A model generated the notes under the pieces. That model ran no database searches and was not told where the DNA came from. It saw only the letters and a list, made by a program, of their open reading frames with translations. DNA of 15,509 bases from an uncultured Paracoccaceae bacterium (lineage in GTDB: Bacteria > Pseudomonadota > Alphaproteobacteria > Rhodobacterales > Rhodobacteraceae): the NCBI GenBank assembly GCA_937952085.1, contig CALFYQ010000398.1, positions 1 through 15,509 of the forward strand, written 5' to 3'. Position numbers and translations under genes: made by a program. Of the stretch, positions 6,166 to 12,776 are shown piece after piece. Numbering within the stretch: the stretch's first letter is position 1; every line of letters starts with the position of its first letter.

Positions 6166-6873
6166 TCAGAAGAGCACCTTCGCGCCGGCGACGAAGAAGA
6201 GATCGTCGCGCCGGTCGCCGGAGGCCTGGATCCGGTCCGCCGTGTCCCCGAGCGCGAACTCGTAATGGACGCCGACATAGGGCGAAAGCAGCCGGTCGAT
6301 CAGGTCGTAGCTGAGCCGCGCGCCGACCTCGACCGTCGGCGCGAAGGCGCCGAAGTCGTGCCGGGAATCGTCGGTCAGCGGCAGGTCGATCTCGATGCTC
6401 GGGGTCAGGGTGATCCGGTTTGTGATGAGGCCCTCGTAATCGACTTCGAGGCGCAGCACCGGATCGTCCGAGACGAAAAGGTCGAGATCGACCTCGAACC
6501 ATTGCGGCGCGAGGCCGTGGAGGCCGATCACCCCGTCGACCCGGTCCGGGCCGTCCGGCGTGTCGACCCGGACGCCGACCACGGCGTCGAAGAAGGTCGA
6601 GACCGGGAACTGGATCCGGACCTGGTTCTCCATCGACTCGAACGCGTCCTCGTCGAGATCGTACTCGGACTCGTTGCGCCAGAAGAGCTTCAGCTCATCC
6701 GTTCCGATGAAGGCGTCGGCGTCGAAGGCCAGCAGGTCGGCATGGCCGTTCACGCGATACTCGGCCCGCTCCGCGCTGAAGCCGTAGAACAGCATCGAAT
6801 GCGGATCGGCCGCGAAGGCGGGCGGCGCGGCGAGCGCGGCGGCGAGCGCCGGGATCAGGAGCGGCCTAGTCAT
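6166..6873 (-). CDS. copB: Copper resistance outer-membrane protein CopB
   Basis: The protein has 235 residues including a Sec signal peptide (residues 1-21, cleavage after AFA). The mature part matches the CopB/PcoB beta-barrel domain: ENQVRIQFPVSTFFDAVVGV, then GLHGLAPQWFEVDLDLFVSD, DYEGLITNRITLTPSIEIDL, GARLSYDLIDRLLSPYVGVH and FALGDTADR. It ends in VLF, with the C-terminal Phe usual for outer-membrane barrels. The Met/His-rich N-terminal extension seen in Pseudomonas CopB is absent here, so this is a short version close to the bare barrel. The ATG overlaps the copA stop by 8 nt (ATGACTAG), with GGAGG nine nucleotides upstream inside copA, so translation is probably coupled. It acts with CopA at the outer membrane in copper sequestration or export; its exact role in the family is unsettled. 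Confidence 0.93.
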   Translation of the reverse strand: MTRPLLIPALAAALAAPPAFAADPHSMLFYGFSAERAEYRVNGHADLLAFDADAFIGTDELKLFWRNESEYDLDEDAFESMENQVRIQFPVSTFFDAVVGVRVDTPDGPDRVDGVIGLHGLAPQWFEVDLDLFVSDDPVLRLEVDYEGLITNRITLTPSIEIDLPLTDDSRHDFGAFAPTVEVGARLSYDLIDRLLSPYVGVHYEFALGDTADRIQASGDRRDDLFFVAGAKVLF

Positions 6874-8605
6874 GGGCTTCGGCCTCCGCGACCTTGCGCC
6901 CGGCCGCCTCGGGCCCGCCGACGACGACCACCTTCCGGAACATGCCGCTCATGTGGTGGTACATGAGGTGGCAGTGGAACGCCCATTGGCCGGGCGCGTC
7001 GACCTCCGTCTCGGTGTAGACGACGGCGCCCGGGTTGATGCTGATCGTGTGCTTGATCGGGTCGCGCGCGCCCGAGCCGGTGTCGACGATGGTCCACATC
7101 CCGTGCAGGTGCATCGGGTGGGCCATCATCGTCTCGTTGACGAACTTGAAGCGCACCCGCTCACCGTAGTGCAGCACCAGCGGTTCGGCATCCTCGTATT
7201 TCACGCCGTTGATGGACCAGATGTAGCGCTCCATGTTGCCGGTGAGGCGAAGCTCGATCTCCCGCGTCGCCTCCCGGTCGGGGTAGAGCGGGCTCTGCGC
7301 CTTGAGGTCGCCATAGGCGAGGAACCGGCCGCCATCCGCCGCCTTGGGCTCGAGGCCGCTTCCGGCCGCATAGAACGGGTCCTCGCTCGGGCCGCCCATG
7401 ATGGTGCCGTCGGGCATCCGGTGGGCGCCGGGCGGAAGCTCCTCGTCCGCCATCATGGCGCCGTGGCCGGACTGGTCGCCCGACGCCATGGCGCCCATCT
7501 TCCCGCCCATGTCCATGCCGCCATGCATCCCGGCCATCGCCGGATCGAGCGACATGTCGGCCATGGTGAGGAGCGGGGCGGCGCGGAAGGGCGGCAGGTC
7601 CGGCGGCGCGAGGGCCGGGTCCGAGGTCAGGACGCCCCGGCCCATGGCGACGCGGCCGACGCTCTCGGCCAGGATGTTGAAGGCGCCGGGCTCGGTCGGG
7701 CGGACGATGACGTCATAGGTCTCCGCCACGGCGATGCGGAACTCGTCCACCTTCACCGGGACGACGTTGTTGCCGTCGGCCTGCACCACGGTCATGTCGA
7801 GGCCGGGGATCCGCACGTCGAAATAGGCCATCGCCGAGGAGTTGATGAAGCGGAGCCTGATCCGCTCGCCGGGCGCGAAGGCGGCCGACCAGTAGGCCTC
7901 CCCGTCCCGCCCGTTGATGAGCGGGGCGTAGCCCTGAACGTCCTCGATGTCGGTCGGCATCATGCGCATCTCGCCCCATTCGGCGCGGTCCGCGAGGGCG
8001 GTGGCGAGGCCCTTGTCGGCGGCGTCGCCGAGAAGGTCGATCAGCGTGCGCTGCTGACGGTTATAGTAGTCCGGCATCTGCTTGAGGTTCCGCAGCACCC
8101 TCTCGCCGCTATGCGGGTGAAGGTCCGTCAGCTGGACGACGTAGTCGCGGTCGTAGCGGTAGGGCTCCCTGCCCTTCGGCTCCAGGACCAGCGCGCCATA
8201 GGCGCCGTTCGGCTCCTGCAGGCCGGTATGGCTGTGGAACCAGTAGGTGCCGCTCTGCCGGATCGGGAAGCGATAGGTGAAGGTCTCTCCCGGCGCGATG
8301 CCGTCATAGGAGATGCCCGGCACGCCGTCCTGCTCGAAGGGCAGGATCAGCCCGTGCCAGTGGATCGAGGTCGATTCCGAGAGGTTGTTGGTGACGTTGA
8401 TCACCACCTCCTCGCCTTCCTCGAAGCGCAGCGTGATCGGCTCGGTGGAGCCGTTGTAGCCGATGCCCTGGCGGGTGACGCCGCCGACGTCGAAGCGCAC
8501 CGGGTCGACGGTGATGTCGTAGGTTCCTGAACGGGCGGCCTCAGCCAGCAGCAGGCAGCCCAGGACGCCGAGCGCGATGGCCCGGCCTCGGGGTCGAGAC
8601 GTCAT
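6866..8605 (-). CDS. copA: CopA/PcoA-type periplasmic multicopper oxidase
   Basis: The protein has 579 residues, about the family's usual 580-620, and three cupredoxin domains. All copper motifs are intact: HWHG (His82, His84), FHSH (His124, His126), HPMHLHG (His496, His499, His501) and HCHLMYHHMSGM, giving the type 1 ligands His496, Cys545, His550 and Met555 and the trinuclear cluster. A Met/His-rich loop at about 348-385 (MADMSLDPAMAGMHGGMDMG) is the kind that binds Cu(I) in PcoA and CueO. The family oxidises Cu(I) to Cu(II) in the periplasm. The N-terminus is a signal peptide (residues 1-26), but Arg4, Arg6 and Arg8 are separated and no twin-arginine pair is present, unusual for this family. 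No alternative in-frame start restores one. GGAG lies nine nucleotides before the ATG. It is the third gene of the copper operon, 54 nt after the cupredoxin gene and overlapping copB. Confidence 0.96.
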   Translation of the reverse strand: MTSRPRGRAIALGVLGCLLLAEAARSGTYDITVDPVRFDVGGVTRQGIGYNGSTEPITLRFEEGEEVVINVTNNLSESTSIHWHGLILPFEQDGVPGISYDGIAPGETFTYRFPIRQSGTYWFHSHTGLQEPNGAYGALVLEPKGREPYRYDRDYVVQLTDLHPHSGERVLRNLKQMPDYYNRQQRTLIDLLGDAADKGLATALADRAEWGEMRMMPTDIEDVQGYAPLINGRDGEAYWSAAFAPGERIRLRFINSSAMAYFDVRIPGLDMTVVQADGNNVVPVKVDEFRIAVAETYDVIVRPTEPGAFNILAESVGRVAMGRGVLTSDPALAPPDLPPFRAAPLLTMADMSLDPAMAGMHGGMDMGGKMGAMASGDQSGHGAMMADEELPPGAHRMPDGTIMGGPSEDPFYAAGSGLEPKAADGGRFLAYGDLKAQSPLYPDREATREIELRLTGNMERYIWSINGVKYEDAEPLVLHYGERVRFKFVNETMMAHPMHLHGMWTIVDTGSGARDPIKHTISINPGAVVYTETEVDAPGQWAFHCHLMYHHMSGMFRKVVVVGGPEAAGRKVAEAEAHD

Positions 8606-8659
8606 GTCCGATCTCCATGGTTCGGGTGCGGGCGCGCGGAGTGGCGCGCGCCCGGTCGC

Positions 8660-9193
8660 TCAGTGGGAAAGCTCGATCTCGCCGACCATGCCGCCGTCGT
8701 AATGGCCGGGCACGGTGCAGGCGAATTCGAGCTTCGCGTGCTGCGGAAAGGTCCAGACCAGCTCACCCGACTTGCCAGGCTCGAGCAGCACCGAGTTCGG
8801 CTCGTCGTGCATGCCGTGGCCCATCGTCTCCTGCATCGACTTGGCGACGTCCAGGTTGATCCGGTCCGGCTCAAGCACGCCGTGATCGACCATCATCTGC
8901 ATCATCGGGGCGTGTTCCGCATGGCTCGCCGCCGTGCCGATCGCGAATTCGTGCACGAGTTCGCCCGCGTTGCGGACGACGAAGCGCACCGTCTCGCCTT
9001 CCTTCACGGTGATGCTCTCGGGCTCGTAGAAGTTGTCCCGCATCGTGATCTCGACGGTGCGTGTCGCCTTCGCCCTCGAGCCGGGCTTGCCGATATCGTC
9101 TCCGCCGCCGTGGCCATGGGTCCCTTCGGCGAGGGCGGCGCCGCCGCTCAGCGCGAGGAGGGACGCGGCCGCGATGAGATTGGTCGTCTTCAT
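8660..9193 (-). CDS. Exported cupredoxin (CopI-like type 1 copper protein)
   Basis: The protein has 177 residues with a Sec signal peptide (1-22, cleavage after ALA), followed by a His/Gly-rich stretch (THGHGGGDD) and one cupredoxin domain. The type 1 copper ligands are His81 (in HEFAIG), Cys159, His164 and Met169 (CTVPGHYDGGM), with the normal Cys+5 and Cys+10 spacing. Between strands lies a longer-than-usual Met/His-rich insertion (residues 91-130, with MMQMMVDHG and MGHGMHDEP) that could bind extra copper. Small cupredoxins of this type occur beside copA in many proteobacteria, and Rubrivivax CopI is a copper-tolerance example. An electron-transfer or copper-buffering role beside CopA is inferred. 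AGGA lies nine nucleotides before the ATG. It is the second gene of the operon, 73 nt after the small Cys/His-rich gene. Confidence 0.9.
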   Translation of the reverse strand: MKTTNLIAAASLLALSGGAALAEGTHGHGGGDDIGKPGSRAKATRTVEITMRDNFYEPESITVKEGETVRFVVRNAGELVHEFAIGTAASHAEHAPMMQMMVDHGVLEPDRINLDVAKSMQETMGHGMHDEPNSVLLEPGKSGELVWTFPQHAKLEFACTVPGHYDGGMVGEIELSH

Positions 9194-9266
9194 GTTCGCT
9201 CGTCCTGTTCACATGTCATGTCTCGCCCGCGCCCCGAAGGGCCGGGCGGCGCGATCCGACAGGCGA

Positions 9267-9638
9267 TCAGGCGCGTGGAGGCGGCGGCTCCGCGACATGG
9301 TCGCGCCCGAACAGGGGCGCTTCCGGCGCGCGCCAGCGCAGGCGGGCGACGCCGTCGCGCAGGAGCGCGGCGACGGCCGCGTCGCTCGCCAGATAGGTCG
9401 AGGCGCAGAGCGCGGCAGGGCAACATTCGGGCGGGCCGGAGCCGTCGCAATCGCCCCGATGGGTATGCGCATCCGACCCGGCGCGGGCGTGGGCCGCGCC
9501 GCCATGATCGTGCGCGGCGGCTTCGGCGCAGGGCGCCTCCACCGCCATCATGTCATGATGCATGCCGACCGCCGCATGCCCCTGCCAGACCGGCACGAGC
9601 AGCGAGAGCGCGACGAAGAACCCAAGCCAGAGGCGCAT
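9267..9638 (-). CDS. Small exported Cys/His-rich protein, probable periplasmic metal-binding factor
   Basis: The protein has 123 residues and I do not recognise a firm family; it has the look of DUF2946-like or other small copper-locus proteins. Residues 1-22 form a signal peptide (MRLWLGFFVALSLLVPVWQGHA). The mature part has five cysteines (37, 64, 72, 73, 78; pattern C-x7-CC-x4-C) and nine histidines including His21 (27, 28, 43, 45, 50, 58, 60, 114), plus MHHDMM. It ends in PPPPRA. This composition and its place as first gene before cupredoxin, copA and copB suggest periplasmic copper binding. The open frame continues upstream to 9896, but that part lacks protein character and would bury the signal peptide. 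No Shine-Dalgarno sequence precedes the ATG (the upstream bases are TTTTCCTGC), so translation may be leaderless. Confidence 0.75.
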   Translation of the reverse strand: MRLWLGFFVALSLLVPVWQGHAAVGMHHDMMAVEAPCAEAAAHDHGGAAHARAGSDAHTHRGDCDGSGPPECCPAALCASTYLASDAAVAALLRDGVARLRWRAPEAPLFGRDHVAEPPPPRA

Positions 9639-9645
9639 GCAGGAA

Positions 9646-9694
9646 AACGTGGCGCGGCGCCCGGACGAAGTCAATGCGCCGCCCCGCGCGGCGC
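9646..9694 (-). promoter_or_regulatory. Candidate promoter and upstream dyad of the copper operon
   Basis: On the minus strand TTGACT (9674-9669) is a good -35 element. The -10 region (CACGTT at 9651-9646 with a 17-bp spacer, or CGTTTT with 19) matches poorly, as expected for an activator-dependent promoter. Just upstream is a perfect 7-bp inverted repeat, GCGCCGC-CCCGC-GCGGCGC (9676-9694). No canonical CueR or CopR box was recognised. The predicted transcription start falls at or within a few bases of the first ATG (9638). Confidence 0.4.
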
Positions 9695-9722
9695 CCTCCC
9701 GGAAGGCCGCATGACGCGCGGA

Positions 9723-9745
9723 CCAGAAACCGGGTCGGGACCCGG
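9723..9745 (-). terminator. Hairpin closing the polysaccharide operon
   Basis: Five nucleotides after the GT4 stop codon, the minus strand reads CCGGGT-CCCG-ACCCGG (9745-9730), a perfect 6-bp stem with a tetraloop, followed by TTTCT. This short but reasonable intrinsic terminator would separate the polysaccharide operon from the copper operon lying in the same direction. Confidence 0.55.
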
Positions 9746-9750
9746 GCGGA

Positions 9751-10851
9751 TCAGGTCTGGAAATACCGGATGCGAGGCTGCGCGTCCGCAATGAGGCCGG
9801 GCGCGAGGCCGAGGTCCCCGGGCCCCGCGCGGTCGACGGAGCCATTCGGCTCCACGGCGAGATCCGGAAGCCTCGTCCCATCGAAGTTCGGCGCAAGCCG
9901 CGCGATCAGGGCGTTCCATTCGTGGGTGAACCGAGCCACCGGCGCGCGAGGCCTCGCAAAGTCGCCATCGGCGAGGGTTTCGAGCCCGGCGAGCCATGCC
10001 TCCACGGTGGGCTCGGCCACCGGCGTCGCGCCCGCCGCGACGTGATCGGCGAGCCCGTCGACATGCGCCGCGAGCACGGGGCGACCGGCGGTCATGGCCT
10101 CCAGCGCGACAAGGCCATAGGCCTCCCACCGAGACGGCATCGCGACCGCGTCCAGACCCGCCATCACCTTCACCGGGTCCGGCGAATGGCCGTGAAAGAC
10201 AATCCGTTCGTCTCCGTCGGCGAGACGCCTCAGCGCCTCGCGCTCGCTCCCGTCGCCGTGAACGTGAAGGCGCGCGCCGCGCGCCCGGAACCGGCGAAAG
10301 GCCTGAATCAGAATGTCGAACCCCTTCTGCCGCTCCAGCCGGCCGATCGCGCCGATCGAGGTCACGGGGCCAGTGGGGCGCGGAAGGGCGCGAAAGGCGT
10401 CGAGGTTCACCGAAGAGCGGATGACGCTGAGGCTGTCGGGCGGCGTGAGCGACGCATCCAGAAGCCAGCGCGCCTGACCTTCGCTTACCGCGACGATCCG
10501 ATCGAAGAGCGCGAAAGCGGACCGCAGAAGCGTCAGAAAGCGCGTCTTTCTGGTCACGCAAAGTTCGGTGAATGCGCCCGTGTAGCTGTGTTCGACATGG
10601 ACCAGCCGCGCCTTCGGGTTCGCGGCGCGAAGCGCGATCAGCGCCGGCAGCGCCCGCCACGTGATGGTGAGATGGGACACAATGATATCTGCGCGGATCG
10701 GCCGGACGAGCAGTTCGCCGCGCCCCACATGACGAAGGCTGTGACGCCCGGACCGTTCGAGCTCCTCGTCGGTGAGGATATGGTCGATGACGCGCGTGAC
10801 GCCGCCGGCCGTGACGTCGTCGATGAGATGAACGACGGTCGGTCGAAACAT
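9751..10851 (-). CDS. Glycosyltransferase family 4 protein (GT-B fold)
   Basis: The protein has 366 residues, the usual GT4 length. The N-terminal Rossmann half starts VVHLIDDVTAGGVTRVIDHI, with the Gly-Gly acceptor loop at residues 16-17. The C-terminal half has GAIGRLERQKGFDILIQAF (167-185), the HVHGDGSE nucleotide-sugar loop (197-204) and PSRWEAYGLVALEA, giving the EX7E motif at Glu243 and Glu251. It should transfer a sugar from an activated donor to a growing glycan on the cytoplasmic face of the inner membrane; donor and acceptor cannot be read from sequence. About 45 C-terminal residues after FTHEWNALI form an Asp/Gly/Pro-rich tail that is not part of the fold. AAAGGAGG sits directly upstream with a 6-nt gap to the ATG, and 13 nt separate it from the preceding GT2 gene, so the two are co-transcribed. 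Confidence 0.9.
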   Translation of the reverse strand: MFRPTVVHLIDDVTAGGVTRVIDHILTDEELERSGRHSLRHVGRGELLVRPIRADIIVSHLTITWRALPALIALRAANPKARLVHVEHSYTGAFTELCVTRKTRFLTLLRSAFALFDRIVAVSEGQARWLLDASLTPPDSLSVIRSSVNLDAFRALPRPTGPVTSIGAIGRLERQKGFDILIQAFRRFRARGARLHVHGDGSEREALRRLADGDERIVFHGHSPDPVKVMAGLDAVAMPSRWEAYGLVALEAMTAGRPVLAAHVDGLADHVAAGATPVAEPTVEAWLAGLETLADGDFARPRAPVARFTHEWNALIARLAPNFDGTRLPDLAVEPNGSVDRAGPGDLGLAPGLIADAQPRIRYFQT

Positions 10852-10864
10852 GATGCGCCTCCTT

Positions 10865-11848
10865 TCAGGCGGAACGGAGCGTGGCGAGGCCGGTCGCGGC
10901 GCGGAGCGCGCCGGCGCCGAACAGGGCGAGCACCAGGGTCGCCGCGAGGGTGACGGCGGTCTTCGCCGGCTCCTCGAAGAGCGGACGGGGCGATGCGGTG
11001 AAGGAGCGGGCCAGGAGGCGCGCGGCCTTCGCCGGCCGGTTGTCGCTCACGGCGCGCCGGGCGAGATATCGAAGCTGATAGGCGCGCGCGGCCGGCGCGT
11101 GCCGCGCGAAGAAGCCCGGCGCGAGCGGCGTCAGCTTCTCCACCATCCGCTCCCACGCGGCGAGTTGCCGGTCGGTATCGGCCGAGAGGCCGCACGCGTT
11201 GACGCGATAGCGGGTCAGAAGCCCCGGCGCGCCCTCGATCGCCCAGCGGGTGGTCAGCGCGAACCGGAGCCAGCATTCGATGTCTTCGGACTGGCGGAAC
11301 GTCTCGTCGAAGACCCAGTCGCGCGCCGTCTCCCCGTCGGGACGGTAGGCGATCTCCCGGAGCGCCTCCGCCCGGAAGACAGGGGCGGAGCCGTTGCCGA
11401 CCGGGTTGCGCTTCAGGATGTGCGCGGCGTCGATCCCGGTGAGGCGAGGGCGCTGGGCGCAGCCGGTGGGCGCGCCGCACTCGTCGATCAGGAGCGAGCC
11501 GGAATAGGAGAGGCCCACATGCGGGTTCGCCTCGAGATGGCGGAGATGGGCCGCGAGCTTGTCCGGCTCCCAGAGATCGTCGGAGTCGCAGAAGCCGATC
11601 GCCGCGCCCCGCGCCGCGGCGACGCCGCTGTTCCGCGCGCCGGCGAGGCCGCGGTTCCGCTGGCGGACCAGCCGCACGCGCGGATCCCGCATGTGCGCCT
11701 CGGCGACGTTCGCCGTTTCGTCGGTGGAGCCGTCGTCGACGACGATCACCTCCAAGTCGCGCTCGGATTGCGCGAGGAGCGAGGCCAGGGTCTCCGGCAG
11801 CGTGGCGGCGACATTGTAGGCGGGCACGACGATGCTTGCGCGCGGCAT
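10865..11848 (-). CDS. Glycosyltransferase family 2 protein (GT-A fold), first of two paralogues
   Basis: The protein has 327 residues. GT2 signatures are IVVPAYNVAATLPETLASL (6-24), VIVVDDGSTD (34-43), GFCDSDD (85-91, the DxD metal and nucleotide site) and QSEDIECW (186-193, containing the Glu-Asp of the catalytic base region). The C-terminal third has LRYLARRAV (259-267) and ends in a hydrophobic segment at about 297-320 that could anchor it to the inner membrane. AAGGAG precedes the ATG with a normal gap, and the stop is 13 nt before the GT4 gene. It belongs to the flippase-GT2-GT2-GT4 operon and should add one sugar of the repeat unit; specificity is unknown. It shares layout and C-terminal motifs with the neighbouring GT2 (11860-12774), which suggests tandem duplication. 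Confidence 0.92.
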   Translation of the reverse strand: MPRASIVVPAYNVAATLPETLASLLAQSERDLEVIVVDDGSTDETANVAEAHMRDPRVRLVRQRNRGLAGARNSGVAAARGAAIGFCDSDDLWEPDKLAAHLRHLEANPHVGLSYSGSLLIDECGAPTGCAQRPRLTGIDAAHILKRNPVGNGSAPVFRAEALREIAYRPDGETARDWVFDETFRQSEDIECWLRFALTTRWAIEGAPGLLTRYRVNACGLSADTDRQLAAWERMVEKLTPLAPGFFARHAPAARAYQLRYLARRAVSDNRPAKAARLLARSFTASPRPLFEEPAKTAVTLAATLVLALFGAGALRAATGLATLRSA

Positions 11849-11859
11849 GGCTGGCTCCT

Positions 11860-12774
11860 TCAGCGGCGGAAGAGGGCGCGCCGCAGGTCCCGCGGCATGA
11901 GGGGCGCGGCGAAGGCGGCGACCAAGGTGGCGAGGCCGCGCCGCAGCGGGAAGAGGAACGCGGACGGGCTCTGCGCGACGCCGCAGAGGACGAGACGCAG
12001 CGCCGCCGGGTCGTCGAGCCGGAGCGCCCGGCGCGCGAGATACCGAAGATGCGTCGCCTCCGCCGCCCGGCCGGGCGCGAAGCCGAGCGCGCGCGCCGAG
12101 GCGAGCGCGCGGCGGCGCCCCTCGGCCATCGCGGCGAAGTCCGAGGAAAGGCCCGCCGGCGAGGTGCGGTAGTGCACGAGGATGGACGGCAGCCCGATCA
12201 CCTTGGCGCCGGACCCGCAGAGCCGGATCAGCCAGTCCAGATCCTCGTTATGGGCCATGTCGGCGGCGAACCCGCCGGTGGCGAGGAAGACGTCGCGGCG
12301 CACCGCGAGGTTCGAGAGCGTGCAGGTCGGGTTCTCGCCGAGCAGGTCCGCGACCGAGAGCGGGCCTGCGGGAGCAGCGGATGTGACGCCGGAATCTCCG
12401 GGCGTCTTCGAGAAGAACGCGACCCGGCCGAAGACGGCGTCGGCCCCGAGGCAGCCGAAGACCGCGTCGAGCTGCATGAGCTTGGTCGGCGCGAAGAGAT
12501 CGTCCGCGTCGCAGAACGCGATGAGGTCCCCCTTCGCCAGCGCGACGCCGAGATTCCGCGCCCGGCTCGGCCCCTTGCCCCGGTTCCGCACGGCGCGGAT
12601 CCGGCGATCCCGCGCCGCCGCGCGTGCGATGAGATCGAAGGTGCCGTCCGTCGAGCCGTCGTCAACGCAGATCGCCTCCCAGTCCTCGCAGGTCTGATCG
12701 GCGAGCGACGCCAGCGTCTCCGGCAGCGTTTCGGCGGCGTTGAAGCACGGAATGACGATCGAAAACTTGATCAT
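11860..12774 (-). CDS. Glycosyltransferase family 2 protein (GT-A fold), second of two paralogues
   Basis: The protein has 304 residues. Signatures are FSIVIPCFNAAETLPETLAS (4-23), CVDDGSTDGT (36-45), AFCDADD (86-92) and NEDLDW (176-181, catalytic-base region). The C-terminal part carries LRYLARRAL (243-251), matching the paralogue downstream, and ends in a short amphipathic/hydrophobic stretch and a basic tail (PRDLRRALFRR). ATG 12774 starts two nucleotides after the flippase stop (TGA TA ATG), with AAGGA nine bases upstream inside the flippase gene, so translation is probably coupled. The open frame continues upstream on this strand to 13758 as an Arg-rich shadow of the flippase and is not used. 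It is probably a cytoplasmic or peripheral membrane sugar transferase for the same polysaccharide; donor unknown. Confidence 0.92.
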   Translation of the reverse strand: MIKFSIVIPCFNAAETLPETLASLADQTCEDWEAICVDDGSTDGTFDLIARAAARDRRIRAVRNRGKGPSRARNLGVALAKGDLIAFCDADDLFAPTKLMQLDAVFGCLGADAVFGRVAFFSKTPGDSGVTSAAPAGPLSVADLLGENPTCTLSNLAVRRDVFLATGGFAADMAHNEDLDWLIRLCGSGAKVIGLPSILVHYRTSPAGLSSDFAAMAEGRRRALASARALGFAPGRAAEATHLRYLARRALRLDDPAALRLVLCGVAQSPSAFLFPLRRGLATLVAAFAAPLMPRDLRRALFRR

Positions 12775-12776
12775 TA

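Noticed and set aside
6872..8530. Long plus-strand open frame opposite copA
   Set aside because: It is antisense to an unmistakable multicopper oxidase with all copper motifs, and its His/Val/Arg-rich reading has no family resemblance.
9639..9750. CueR or CopR operator for the copper operon
   Set aside because: I looked for the usual CCTTCC-type CueR dyad and found none; only a GC-only inverted repeat is present.
9639..9896. N-terminal extension of the small Cys/His-rich protein
   Set aside because: It would overlap the end of the GT4 gene and bury a clear signal peptide behind about 86 unstructured Arg/Ser-rich residues.
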